A stretch of DNA of 64,000 bases from Odontocerum albicorne (Eukaryota > Arthropoda > Insecta > Trichoptera > Odontoceridae), in NCBI GenBank assembly GCA_949825065.1, contig OX463864.1:16009327-16073326 (forward strand), read 5' to 3'. Positions within the stretch are counted from its first letter, which is position 1; every line of letters starts with the position of its first letter. Positions 40,701-55,700 of this stretch are shown one piece after another. The position numbers were made by a program, and so were the translations under genes. The notes under the pieces are model-generated. The model was not told the DNA's origin and did not search any database. It saw nothing but the letters and a program-made list of their open reading frames with translations.

Positions 40701-43700
40701 ATACACAAGAAAATAAATCAAACAATTCCGATACAGACCCAAAAAATGGTAATATGTCATTTATTGACAATACACAGGATCCAGAAACCGACATTACTCA
40801 GAAGTTAAACAATCACGTAAAAATCGGATCAAATTTTCATAAAGTCTCCTTATCGCATCAAACGATTAGCCTAAAAGCACAAAAATCAAGTGATACGGAG
40901 ACGAAAAATGTTTTGGATAAACCCGAATTAGGCGAGGAAATTAATGCAGACAAAAGCGATCAGCTAATTGATAATGTAACTGAAAAAGATACTATTAATG
41001 TTCAAGTTCCTACTGAGACAGGTGAAGGAAATTTTTGTCTCGTATCATCATCGGAAAAAATTTACATAAACAATGTTGAAAGGCAGAATACTATATCTAC
41101 TCCAGGAGAAAGCAATACAGATGATGTAAAAGCAACCAGGCAATTAACTGACAATTTAGAATGCCTACATGAAGAATTTAAACAAGACGCGAAATGCAAA
41201 AAATTTGAACCATTAAAAAGCATTGGAATGTCTCTGCATCAAAGAGAGAATAATGAAGTAACTGAAAATATGGACAGTAGCGAAATTGCAAAGTTGAGTT
41301 CATTGCCTCTTGTAAAAAAAGTGGAAAATGAAATTAAAGAAAGTACGGAAATTCTGATAAATGAAAATATTGTGAAGAATTCAAAGTTTATAAATCGATG
41401 TATTTTATCAGGAGGGAAAACGGAAGAGATCGACCAGTCTAAACCGTCGGTAAATGTGAATCTGGATGAAGAATTTGAGAGGTCGTCATCCAAAGATGAA
41501 GATTTAGAATGTGTTACGTTTAGCTCTCGGCAAAATACACCATCAACCAAAGACATTATTTCTCAGCAATCATATACTATTAATGAAAACAAAGATGAAA
41601 TATTTCTTGTTAAGAACAAAGATCAAAATACAGAAGAAAATGTAAAGTTTAAGAATATTAAAACGTACCAGAAAAATTCTATTCCTAAAAAGAGAAAACA
41701 AAGCATAGTCAAGAACATGGGTGGTAATAAGAACAAAATTCCTAAAATAAACTTGCCCAAAATGTCATCTCGATATGTTACTTCAATCCACGAGCAAATT
41801 TATGACAATTTCAGTGTTAAAGAGGTCATGTTAATGGATAACTATAATGATCAAGTCCATGAACACGTTGAGGATGTATCGAAAGAGGATATGGAAGTAA
41901 TTTCGATAGAGAATAAAACCGATTTCAGTAATGAGGATTTTTTATATGATACAGCTGGAAAAGAAGGATCTGCTTATAGTAATGAAGACAATCAAAGAGA
42001 CTCATTTTATTCTCCAATTTTTACAGAGGATAAAAGAATTATTGATATAGATTATCCTACGGATGAATTTATTATAAATAATGTAGACTTTGAAGAATTG
42101 AAGCCAAGGGACAATAAGAGAGAAAGTGAGAGGAAGAAGAAGGGATCTAGATATGACAGGGAGGGTTTTGGCTTTAGGTCCGACAGAGAAAATATCAGTG
42201 ACTTGCTCCAAGGTCGCCTTGAGGGACCGGCAGCGCTGTCGGACTCACCAAACCCTCGGCTGCCCGAACTCCTCAACATCTTTCAAGGAAGCCAGGATTA
42301 CAATGGTACCATCGGTAAAAAGCAAAGGGAAATTGTCCTGCAGGCACAGATAGAAAATCATTTTAACAACATCGGTCTAAGTTTGAAGAGAGACAGAAAA
42401 ATGGGAAAAAAGGTCAAAAAACATATTTCTCCTTTAAGCAACAAAAACACATGCAATAACGAGGTACAGAAATGTTCAATGAAATATCTGAAAAATCTTG
42501 AAACTTTTCAGAAACCAAAGTTTGTTGATAAGGTATTGAGAAAAGATGGTTATGAATCAGATTGCGATGTGGATGAAATACTTTCAAGAGTTCCCGGGAT
42601 GAGGGACTTGGATCATATCGGACCGAAACCTAATCAAACCGTATTGGCTGTTGTTCAAGTAGGTCAACTACCAGTAAGTTCTGCTCAACAGAATCCTTTA
42701 CCTGGTACTCCTACGAGATCAAATACCACAAGTGAATATTTGGATGCTGCTTCTAATAATTCTGCAGAGTACAGGAGCCCTCCGCAAGAAGACTCGCGCC
42801 ATTCTGCCAGTCAAGAAAACGAAACGCAAGAAATTAAAGAGATTGAAGATAAGCAGGGAATGGAGCGTGTGGATAACCAAAAACCAATTGAAAAGAATGT
42901 TCAAAAACAAAATATTGAAGAGAATAATATTGTTTCCGAGACGCAAAAACCTGAAGATGGCACTTTTGAAAAGAACAAATCAACAGACAATATTGTCATG
43001 AGAGATGCTGTGATTGCAACTACCTCTACATCAGCACCCGTCACTATGGATGGACCGGTACAACTTATATTTACTTCACAGCCAATGATGCAACAAAATT
43101 TCCTAACGCCTGAGGTCCATGGGGATCAAAAAGAAGGAGAGAACAATGTAGAAAATTCAACTAGTTCTATTCAAACCAATTCAAACTTCAATTCTGTCAG
43201 TAGAGCACAAACATTAGTCAATATTTTATCCCAAAAAATAATTAGACCTCCAGTGAGTGGTGTTGGTACTCAACAAGTTCAAATGGCAACTTTTTCTAAA
43301 GGCACACCGATCAGCGCTCTATCTCTGCAGCAAGCATTAGCCCAAATTCTTCCTCCACCACTTAGCCAAGCTTCTGCTGATGGATCTAACTCTGTTGCAC
43401 ATTCGACGGGTCCTCAAGTGGTTCACATTGTTCAAGGAAAGGCTGCTGGACAACCAGGTGGCTCTTTTAGTGGATTGCTTGTTGATAACTCGCATCAATC
43501 TGTCGTTAATGCTTCTGGAGGCACTCAAGTATTGCATATAGTACAAGGAAAGAATGCTACAGCTACAGGAAATCAAACTGTCTTGGGGCAATCACAATTA
43601 ACTGGAACAACATTTGGTGGGCTGTCTTTAATGGACACTGGTGCTCAGCAGGGAGGGAACCAAGTCCTTCACATAGTTAATACAGGGAACCAAGCCAAAA

Positions 43701-46700
43701 ATAATGCAGCCGCAGCACAACTGTTAAAAAGGGTCAATCTTTTAACTAGTTTAACCAATTCTCAAGGGCAAAATGAACAGAAAATGGTCCAATTTGTTTG
43801 CAAAACAGCTGATGGAAAAGCGATACTCAATGCTCAGCATCAAAGGGGTATGGTTTTAAGATTGCAACCTATTCAATCAGAAGCAACAAATACATTGACT
43901 CAGAAAACTTCTGAAAATCAACCAACGGCCACGATGACTAATGCAACCCTTATTCAACAAACACCAAAGAAATCACCAACAAATGATCAGTCTCAAGAGA
44001 TAAAATCAAGATCAATATATGAAGAAAATTATGCAAAATTTATACAAAATTCTTCCACAAAATTATCTCCAATCAGTCCTGAGCGATCAACAAGTTTGCC
44101 AAAGTTTAATCAAGCCTTCGGGAAGTCTGTCTATCAAGATAACAATGGTATTCCTAAAACAGAGCCCGGAGAATGCAATCAAAATCAAACAACCACCTTA
44201 CCTAATGAACAACATCAATCTCAAGAACTTGCAAATGCTATAAGCTTAGCTCAAATGGGACAATTAAGTAGCCCTCCACTTTTGATAAGAAAAACCCAAC
44301 AACCTGGTACAGCGCAAAATATTGTTGGTCAAGTCAAACCTGGTGTAACTCCAATGAATATACAAACTATGCACGGGGGAGTCATTTACACAAGACAAAT
44401 TCCTGTTAATATCGGAGGGGGACAAACAATAAACCTGATAACGGTTCCGAGTAGTGAATTAATCGATGAAGCTCATTTACAAGCCATACAAAAACAGGCA
44501 CAGGATAAGGCCAACTTAGGAGAACAGCAAGTTGAACAACAGGTTATTAAACTAGTGCCACAACAAGATCAAAATCAGCAACCAAATGTTTGTAGTATGG
44601 ATTCTGAGGATGCCAATCAAGGATTTGCAGAGCAACCTACGAATCCTGTCAATACACATCCTTTGTTGACTCAAATGAGAATAAAAGTGCCAATGTTAAG
44701 TAAAGGTGGAGCACAAGTGGTTACGGGAACGAGAGTTGTTAGACCCGTGTTACAGATACAAAGAAATGTGATCCCGGGAACTAATCCCGCAGTTTACCAA
44801 CAATTGGTGTTGACAACAGCTCCAGCTTTGAGACCACCAACACCTGCACATCAACCGACTGTTCGACCAACTCGACCCCCTACGGCAACACCTCAGCAAG
44901 AATCGAACCTTAGTTCTTCGACACTCGAGCAATTGAGAGAATTTGACATGGTTTTGGAACAAGTCAAAGAAAGAAGCACTGTGCAACCTGGGAGTAACAG
45001 TAATTCTGCTTTTTCAGATTCGTCTCCCCAGAGACAAGTTGATAATAGTTCAGATGCCTCAACTTCTCAAACTTCACAGGGTATCGGCCAGTCCACTCAA
45101 CGTGAAGTTCTTTATTCGATAGGCCCTAATCAAACGGTCAATGTGACATATGTGAATCAAAAGGTTTTATCGGGCACCCCAACAGTCCTAGCAACTTCTT
45201 ATGGACAAAACCAAGAAACTGCAACTATAGTCAACATGGGACAGCAGAATTCATCTTCTATTCAAATTGCCCATGGATTAGCTAATTCTATTAATCATCC
45301 AAAACCCACAACACCCACTAAAGTCAATAATAAATCTGCAAAACCTAAAACGAGTAAACCACCAAGTATTGCTCCCAGTAGTTCTAAAGCCAGTCCAGTT
45401 GTACCCAAAACTTCATTGCAAAAACCTTTGGAAGATGAACAGACCACACAGAGAATCCTTTACATTTTGGCTGAATATAAAGAACAAGTTGAAAATTCAC
45501 CAGATAAAGATAAGCCAGCTCCTAGGAGACGTTCTAATCCTCCAACTAATCCATCTACGTCAACAAAAAGGAAGAAAGGCTCTAGTAGCGGTTCGAAGAA
45601 AGGTGCTAATGGTCAAAGTTTACAAGAAATGAGTCCACTTGGAGATGACACTGGTCATACTATGGGATCTGAAGATAGTTCTTGCGGATTATCTCAGGGA
45701 GAATGTGCAGATAACAGTATCCAAGGTCCGGAGAGTCAATCACCTCAAGGCAGCCCTCAAAAAGCTGCTCGTAAATTGGTCTTCCCTCCGGAACAAGAGA
45801 CCAGTAATCCTCCAGTAACTCAACCACAAAGAAATGTTATCATTGCAGATGGTCAAACAATTGCAATGACAAGACCTGGACCCGGTGGCAAAGCTACAGC
45901 AGTTTTAATGCCAGCCAATTATCTTTTACCCATGTCAATGGTCAAAGGTGGGCAACAAATAACAATTGTGACGAACCAAGGACCAAAGATACTAAGCGTG
46001 CCTCACGGTGAAGGAGGAGCCACAAATACCTTATTCTTACAGAGACTCATTAGCCCAGCAGGATTAAAACCCATGCTGGCCAGGCCTGGGCAAGTAAGAC
46101 AAGTCAGACTGCCAGCCAATGCTGTTCAGAATTTGCAGGCTTTCAATTTGACAACTGCTCAAAATGTGAATAATCAAGAAAGCACTTGGATTGGAAATGC
46201 TATCAATAATCAGCAGCCAAAATTAGTTGTTGAATACAGTCCAAATGTAACTGTCGGACAAGATTTGAATCCTGATTCTGTTAAATCAGAAGCTTCGGAT
46301 GCTCAGTCATTGAAAGAGGAGAATATGTCGGTTGGAAGTGAAAGTTTAGCTACACCCAGACATAGCGAAGCTTCCAGCGACGATCTAAGCACAAAAAATA
46401 ATCGGTCCAGTGATGAAGGAATATTTTCCGGACCATCGGATAGTGCGACAGATGATTCAGTCCAGAGTTCAATACAAAACCGAACGGATCAGATTTTACA
46501 TCATATACAAGTTTCGAAAGGAACTACAAATGCTACTGTAAATTTGATACAAGTCCACTCTCTGAATCCCGGAGAACCGGGGAAAATCTATTCCGTACAA
46601 AACCCAGCCAGTTTGGGATCGTTGATCCAGTTAGCTGGCAAAACATCTCTGGGTCAAACGTTTCAGACCATCAATGTTCAAGGCATGAATCAGGATATGT

Positions 46701-49700
46701 CCAAAATATCTCCAGATGTCCAGGAGTGCGCTCAGAACTTGTTATTGGTGAGGAAGCATTTTGATGGGCAATTTACCATGACTAGTGACGGAAGTATGAG
46801 AGATGCTGAGATGAAGAGCTCTGGTATTGTGATGCAGCAAGATATTCAGTCTGTGGAGGCCAGTCGTTCTCCTGGATCCCAGCAGAACTATGGAATGAGC
46901 CAAGGGGAACATATGGACGATAATCTGGCCAAGGTTGACAGTGATGGAAACGTTTCATGGAGGTGAGGGTTCTTTTTTTGTATCTCTCTAATCACTATCT
47001 TTTATTTAATTTACCCTCTTTCGAAGCCGATAAACCTTCTTCATTTACTGAAGTTGTCAATAATAGTGGCTCTGAAAATGGCCATTTAAACCCACAGTTC
47101 TTTAGCATTGATTTTGATGTTCCGGCGCTGGAAGAGTTGGCATCAGTAAAATTCTGATGTTTCTAGGGTGCACCCAATTGTAAATTTGTTTTGTTTTTTT
47201 TTTTTTCAGCACAGTCTCTGAGTAGGGGTGACTAGATGCAAGGTGAACATGTAGTGATGGGGTTTCTTGAATGAAAGTAGCACTGAATGTGATTGTGAGG
47301 ATATACAAGACTCACAACACATGCTGGTCTGTCCGAACATCGGGACTTCATGCTTTGAGCAGGATCTGATTGATACGAATGAGAGGATGATCTCTGTTGC
47401 CTCCTACTGGAAACACGTCGCATAACTGATAGTCCTTACATGGAAATGAATGAATTTCATTTTTATTATAGTTTTTCATCATTTATTTATTCATATTTTT
47501 TTTTTACATGATAAGAAAAGATATTAGAATAGCAAATGTAATAGTTTAAAGAGATACACTTCAATAATTTGAAAATACATTCCTGTTCTCTCATAATTAA
47601 TTTTATGCTTAGATACCGTACCTGGCTGCTCAAGTCAACCAACTGATCACATACTCGTATGTCTATTACTATATACAGTCAGTCAAAAAAGAGTTGAAAA
47701 TAAATGAGGGCGCTGCCATCGCCTGATTGGCAAACACCGTAGTTATGTATAGCTGATTGCAAAATAGGACTAACCCACAAAAAAAAAAAAATGTCTAAAA
47801 AAATAAACACTAGACATTTTGACGAACTTACCTATAATTATACAATTTAATATAAAAAGAGTATAAATAAATGGTATTTCACTATATACCGTTGAATTTC
47901 TGAGTTAACAAAATAATTTTGCTCGAGCTAATTAAGGAAAATTTGAAATAAATTTTGAAAGTTGTTTTATGTTTCGAATCTATTGGCGAATGGCATAGAT
48001 ATTGAAATCGTCCTATTCTTTTTTAGGGCGACCCTTCCTTTTTTTTGCCTGGAGTTGTGAATTCATTTTCTTCGTATTCTTTAATACATTGTCTAACCGT
48101 GCTTTTTGATTTACCTGTAAATAAAAAAAACATTAATGCTGATATAAATAATAATTTATTAAATAACATTTACAAAACGATCCATTAAATAACACGACAT
48201 ATTCGTGTTATATTATGGTAACATAACCTTTATGTTCATAATATAACTTTTATGATGAAAATATAAATCTCATAAAATTTCTCAAAAATGTGGGCTATAC
48301 CATTTGTCCAAGCAGCTGTAAAACTATGTACTCGTAAACGTAACCTCAGAAATAATAACTTTTTAACAAAAATCAACTCGAAATATATGTGAATGATTTC
48401 TAAACTTTAAAGATTTTTTATAATTATTTAAAAAACATAAATACATACTAGTCATACTAGCAGTTCACGCGTAAACGTAATAAATAAATGTGACATGACA
48501 GCCAATTTTGGTGTTGCCAAGCTATAATTCTTTTAGTTCCAATTTTATTAATACTCTACTCTACTCTTTCTTGACAGACTGTATATACTCTCATCTCTTC
48601 AACAATTTTGATAAAGTATCCATTAATGATTATTTTTTCAATTTGTTGTCTGCAGCTTGACATCAAATGGAGGTGCCACCGTGACCCATGGGAGAGACAC
48701 TGGATCCCCCTCCTATGTCAGCTATGAGGATTCGCCCTCCAGTCTCGTGCACCAGAGCTCACGGCAAGCCAACAGCATCAGAGAGGTATTTCTTGATAGT
48801 TTAAAATATGTACGACCTGCTGAAAGCAGTCCTGAAGCCATCTCATTTGAATCTTTCTAGGCTGATAAAATATTGATATGGTGTTGTCTACACGATTAGA
48901 ATGGAATGGAGTTATTGATTAATAGTGAGAGATTATCTTATAGGCATCCTGTACTACATGGAAGATGTTATAATTGTTACCGAAACTGAAGAGGAACTTC
49001 AAAAGAACTCTAAAGCCCTTCCAACTCGTCCTCTAAGATAAGGCTGAGACTGCGAATCTCCCTATCGTAACACTGGTATAGGGTACTAGCGCTATAAGGA
49101 CAGTCTGCGAGAGTCCCTTACTTTGTGCGGGGCGCCTGAGGACTGGGAGCAGGTAGCTCAGGACCGTGAGGGGTGGAGAGCCATATGTTCTCGGGCTAAT
49201 GGCGTCTCAGTGGCTAAACGTATGAGAAACAGTCTGCGCGCTGCGAACATGCATCAACATGCCCAGGCGGCTCAGGAGGGTCCGTATGTCTGTGGCATTT
49301 GCGGGAGGGAGTGCGCATCCAGGATCGGTCTGTTCTCTCACAGAAGATCACACGATCGATCTACTATGATAGGGAGATTTTAAAATACACATGCTCTAAA
49401 TAAGTGCCAGCAAATTGCCTGCTTGTTAACTCAAAATCAATGCCATGTAGAATAGGGTGAAAAAGAACACATTGAGGTGATTTGGTTATGTTGAAGTGAC
49501 GGGTGACTGAAGAATGACCTCAATACGAAGGTGAGAGGGAGTCCTGATAGAGGATGGCAGAGAAAAGTATGGTTGGACAAAGTGAAAGAAGGAAATGTGG
49601 AATAAGAGAAACCGAAGGAACTATATTCTTCTTCATCTTCTTTCATATGGTAATCTTCAACGTATTCAAATTGATAATTCGTACATATTGAAGAGCATGA

Positions 49701-52700
49701 TGGGAATACAATATTGTCTTCAGCCTTATTGATTGGGCCTTCTGGTTTAGAACCCCTGGAGTAGGCATGGAATTTGCAGATTGTCATTGCAAATATTTGC
49801 AACACTACCGCACGTGAAGAGGCTACAACACTTGCACATATACTTGATGCGTACGAGTATTATTACCAGGCTGGGTTTTAAAAAAAAAAAAAAATCCCCC
49901 CGATTGAATGTCTTACCAACTAGGTCAAGGAATTATATGAGAAAATGTATGTGTGTGGCAGGGGTGAAGGGAGTACGTTATGATAGGAAAAACTGTCCTC
50001 TGCCAACCCCGCTAGGAAATGGCGTGGTGGTATGTACGTAATGTTTTTTATAAATGAATGGTTGAATTAAAATAGGCACTAAGAACCAAAAAAAAAAAAA
50101 AACAAAAAAAACTAAGTATGCAGTTTCGTTCTATATGTCATATACAATGAAACTGCATACTTAATTTTTTTTGTTTTTTTTTTTTGGTACTTAGTGCCTA
50201 TTTTAATTCAACCATTCATATGATGATTGTATTGAATATATATAAATCAATAAGTGAAAAAAATAACACCTGGTCTGAAACCAAACCTGTCGTAAATCGG
50301 AGGATCTCAGAGATCGGATCGTAAGTTTCTCAAAATTGCTTTATATGCAGTGCCAATTGCAACGTCTCTTGTGTCTCATCTCACACGTGATGTGTGTTGT
50401 CTGTTATAGTCGGACCACGAGAGCAGGGTGCTCCGCCACCAATACAGCCCTGAAGGGGGGCCGTCCAGTCCCACTCCGGCTCCTCGCCACCTCTACCACA
50501 AGATGTTCATCACCTCACCTGACAAGCAAGACCACAACGATAAAGGTTACCACCAGGTGAGTCAACTTTAAAAGCTCTTCGAAAGCACCTATGTTTTTAG
50601 CTTTCGACCAATCTGACTGATCAAAGATCTCTACAAATTTTAACTTTTTGTTGTTATAAAAATGAAAGTACGCCCATATATTCCTTTCAGAATAGATACA
50701 TTCCTGAAATGTCCGTAAATCAAATAAATACATTGTAAATATAGAGGATGTGTTCCATGTAAAAAAGTCAATGAAGTATAAAAAAAATTGAGTGCATTCT
50801 ATATATAATATGTAAAGAAAACATATACATTGTATTACGAATATAGAGAATTGCAGCAATTACGAATTTACGAGGCGTATCCAGAAAGTAAGTGTACTGA
50901 GGCTCTCACGACCGGATGGATTTTATTTTCGACATGTTGGCTACACTTCCGTGTAGCCTGACCCTTCCCCTCCGCAACGAAACCGGTTCGAGGTCAGTAC
51001 GTTGAGAAGTGTCAACGCGACAACACGTTTCATGAAAAATGTCAATCCAATCTCCCGCCAAGTGCGAAATACACGGTGTCATCCGTTATCTCGTTTGGAA
51101 GGGAAAACCTCCGGTTGAGGTTTATAATGAGGTGAAAACTGCATATGGTGATAAAGCTATGAATCGTACGAGTGTGTACAAGTGGTCTCGCGAGTTTTAA
51201 AACGGTCGTACGTCTGTGCATGATGATCAGAGGAGCGGAAGACCTTCAATTGTGAGTGACGAAATTGTGGAAAAAGTCGAAAATGCGCTCCGTGACGATC
51301 GCAGATTGACTGTGGATGAACTTTCTGCGATGTTTCCGCAAATCTCCAGATCTCTACTACACGAAACCATCACAGAAACCCTCGGATATCGGAAACTGCC
51401 CGCGAGGTGGGTCTCAAAACAGCTGACAGACCAACACAAGTTGAATCGAGTGGAGGCCGGGCAAGAGTTTTTGAGGCGCTGCAAACTCCATGGAGATGAA
51501 TTTCTCCGCTCCATCGTTACTGGAGATGAAACTTGGGTTGCACACTACACGCCTGAAACCAAAAGGCAGTCTCAACAGTGGCGTCACACCTCTTCACCCT
51601 CCGCCAAAAAGTTCATAACCACAATTTCAGCCAAGAAAATCATGGCATCCGTGTTTTGGGACTGTCAAGGCATAATTTTAATTGAATATATGCCTCAAGG
51701 GGAGACCATCAACTCTGCAAGATACTGTGATACCCTAAAAAAATTGCGGAGGGCGATTTAGAACAAGAGGAGAGGCATGCTGACAAAGGGAGTCTGCTGC
51801 TGCACGACAATGCCAGACCACACACGGCCAACGCCACGAAGGAACTGCTCGCCTCGTTTAAATGGGATGTCCTGAACCATCCCGCGCATTCCCCTGACCT
51901 AGCACCTTCAGATTACTATCTCTTTACCTCCCTGAAGCTGTACATGGGTGGAAAAAAGTTTTCAACCGACGAGGAGGTAAAGGAGGAGGTGGAGAAGTGG
52001 ACGGAGGGGTTGGCGGGAAACTACTTCGAGGAAGGCATCAAAAAGTTGATACCCCGCTTCACCACCTGCATTGAGAGGAATGGCGACTATGTCGAAAAAT
52101 AGCTTACATATGTACTACGGTAACCATGTAATTTTTTTGTTTAAATAAAAAAATTGTAACCTATAAAAATTCAGTTTACTTTCTGGATATGCCTCGTATA
52201 ACGAAAAAATTTAAAGATTCCATATTAGAATTTGTAGATTGGGAAATAGGTATCAGGCGGTTTATCTCTTCAAGCTGCTAATAAGAATATACTATAGTTC
52301 GGAAATTCTAGGATGAGTCCTGTGACAGCTCACAAATTTGCCCCAATATAACCAAATGTAATGTATTTACCTAAATAACTTGCTATTTATAAGAATTGAG
52401 GCTTATATTAAAGTTGATAAAATTATTAAAAATACTGAACATCGTTACAAGGTTGTATTGGGGTAAATTTGTGAGCTGTCACAAGACTCATCCTAGAATT
52501 TCCAAACTATATCTAATTAATTTTTCGAGACACTTTTGAACTTCTCTATTCATCTGGGTCATTTTCAATTAGAATTTTTATTCCCTTTTTAAAATGAGAC
52601 AAAACTTCCAATAATATAGTTCGTGTTAATTCTCGAGAAATCTTTATTTTGTCTTCTATGTCGCATATGGATGGATCTTGGTCCATTTTGCGCAAATCTT

Positions 52701-55700
52701 CGTCATATATTGTTTTTTTTGGCCATAAAGCGAATTTGTTGATTGTCTTCTTCAATTCAATTCCGTCAAAAGAGGATCTGTAAAGCGAGATATGGGCAGT
52801 GCCGGATTTATTAAGACGACATCCCTAGGCAGTTTGTAACTCCTCCCCTTAGTACACAATTAAAAAAATGCTTACCTTTTCTGTTTCGGATGATAACCTT
52901 GGATGATGTACTTCGGATGATGTACTTGTATTTTGTGCCACACAACCACTACAGTTTACGTCTTGCATTCTTCTCCAGGAATGCATCTAGAACCGTGTTT
53001 CCCAATGTGGACCCCACGCCCCACAGGGGGGCAATTTGATCTTTAAGGGGGGCAATTGGAAAATTGACTCGTTCAGAGTTTAAATTAACCATACAGTGGT
53101 GCCTCACACAACGAACTTAATTCGTTCCAGGAGCAAGTTCGTTATGCGAAAAGTTCGTTATGTGAAACGCGTTTTCCCATAACAATACATGTTAAAAAAA
53201 ATAATTCGTTCTGTAGCATAAAATATGGTAAGATGACATAAAAAAAAGATAAATTTTTTGTTATTATTTTTATTTAGATACATCTAAAAACATAATGAAA
53301 AAAACACACATTTTTTAATTTTAAGAAATAATCGAATCTTGCACATCTTCATCCATTTTCCGCTTTTTGGCCGATGGTGCAGTGAAAAACCTGTCCAAAG
53401 TCGTTTGTTTCTCTCTTTTCTTCAACATCTGCCGGAAATAACGGACAAGAGTATCGGAGTACAGGTCGTTGATCCTGTTTGCTTCAGCGGAATCCGGATA
53501 GTGGGCATTGGTAAACTCCTGAACTGCTTTCCATTTGACCAGGATGTTCTTGATGTCAGCAGTTGGAATTGGTTGATTGTTTGATTGTTGCTCCTCGTTA
53601 TCAGATGACGCTTCCCTTTGAGCATTGTCCTGTTGTTGGGCCAGAAGTGTTTGGAGCTCTTCAGTTGTCAGCTCTTCTTTGTGTTCCTCAATAAGCTCCT
53701 CTACATCCTCTACCTCTACCTCTAATTCCAACCTTAGGGCCACTGTGATGATGTCCTTCACCACTTCTGTGTCATCAACTACTGCTTCTTCCTGAATCCA
53801 CGAAGGCACAAGCATCTTCCAAGCAGAAATGAGGGTCCTTTGTGACACTTCTTCCCAGGCCTTCTGTATAAGTCGTATTGCCAAAAGGATATCAAAATTC
53901 TCCTTCCAAAACATTCGGATAGTCATATTGTCTCCACCAAACTCGCATTCTTCAAACACCTTATTAAAGAGGGCTCTAGTGTAGAGTTTTTTAAAGTTCG
54001 CAATAACTTGCTGATCCATTGGCTGGAGAATGGATGTGGTGTTTGGTGGCAAATACTGCACCCTGATAAAAGGATAATTTTCCTGCAATATTTCTTGTAG
54101 GTCTTTTGGGTGAGAAGGGGCATTGTCAAGTATCAGAAGGGCTTTGAGCGGCAGTTCTTTTTCCAACAAGAATTTCTTCACGGCAGGAGCAAAGGTTTCC
54201 AGAATCCATTCGTTGAAGATAACTTGGGTCACCCAGGCTTTTTGATTGGACTTCCAATGGACGGGCAATTTGGACTTAATAACGTTATTTTTCTTAAAAA
54301 TTCTTGGATTTTCAGAGTGATAAACCTATAGAGGTTTGATCTTGAGGTCTCCGCTGGCATTAGACGAAATCATAAGGGTAAGTCTGTCCTTCATGGCTTT
54401 GTGTCCTGGCAATTTCTTCTCTTCTTTTGTAATGAAGGTTCTGCTCGGCATTCTTTTCCAGAAAAGACCCGTTTCATCGGCATTGAACACTTGTTGTGGG
54501 CAGTATCCTTCATCCATAATACATTTTTGAAAATTAATAGAGAACTTTTCTGCTTCTTTTTTATCAGCACTGCCAGCCTCACCATGCATATTAACGCTGT
54601 GGATTCCATACCTTTTCTTAAATCTAAAAAACCACCCCCTGCTGGCTTTGAAATCTTCTTTATTATCTTGATTGCTGCTACTTCCAGGGATGTTTTTCTT
54701 TAGATCTTCATAAATTATCTTGGCCTTGTGACAGATAATATCTTGGGTTGTTACGTCACCTTTCACCTGCCTGTCCTTAATCCAAATCGCTAATAGCCTC
54801 TCCATTTCCTCGTGGATTGAAGATCTATGTTTTTCATTAAATAGTTTTGATACTCCTTTGGCTACTTTGGCTGATTTTATTGCATCCTTGTTTGTCAAAA
54901 TGGTGAAAATGGTGGTCTTGTTGAGGCCAAACTCTTTGACGAGGTCACACTGTTTTACCCCACATTCACTCCTTCTAATTATTTCCTGTTTCATTTCAAG
55001 AGAAATCACCTTCCTGCTTTTTTTAGAACCCATCATATAAAAAAAATGTTGAGTTTATCTTAAAAGGACGACTGCCGTGATACGTGTGCGATTTAATTCG
55101 TAATGAAGAACGATTGCTGCGATACGTGCGTAAGTTAAGCGTACTACGCAGTGACTAACGAGTCTAACGACTGCCTGCGCGGGAGGATGCAATTAATCGG
55201 CAGTGATCGTAGAAGATCGGGCGACTTCGTTGTAATGATGAACGATTGCTGCGACACGTGCGTAAGTTAAGCGTACTGCTCAGTGACTAACGACTGCCTG
55301 CGCGGAAGGATGCAATAAATCGGCAGTGATCGTGTGAAGTGGGCGACTTCGTTGTGTGAAGCGAAGTTCGTTGTGTGAAGCGAAGTTCGTTGTATGAATC
55401 GTGAAATGAACGAAAAGGAAGTTCGTTGTGTGCAGCGTTCGCTGTGCGAGGCGTTCGTTATGCGAGGCACCACTGTATTTCTATATTATGGTTTACGGGC
55501 ATGATACAAGTATAACAGATATATCAATCCAAATCGCAGCTAACTTCACTCCACTATCGCGTATACTGTGTTTGCTTATTTCCTAGTGATTTCTTCCTAA
55601 AACCCATCATTTAAGTTTCTTTAATGAACAATTCAATTTTTTAATATTAAAAATTATGTATATGTTACGTAGGGGTTCCACGAAAAAGTGGCCGCAACAA

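Noticed and set aside
49300..49383. C2H2 zinc-finger-like CGICGRECASRIGLFSHRRS as a host exon
   Set aside because: It ends a LINE ORF2 remnant in line with upstream LINE text and lacks flanking splice sites. Non-LTR elements often end this way.
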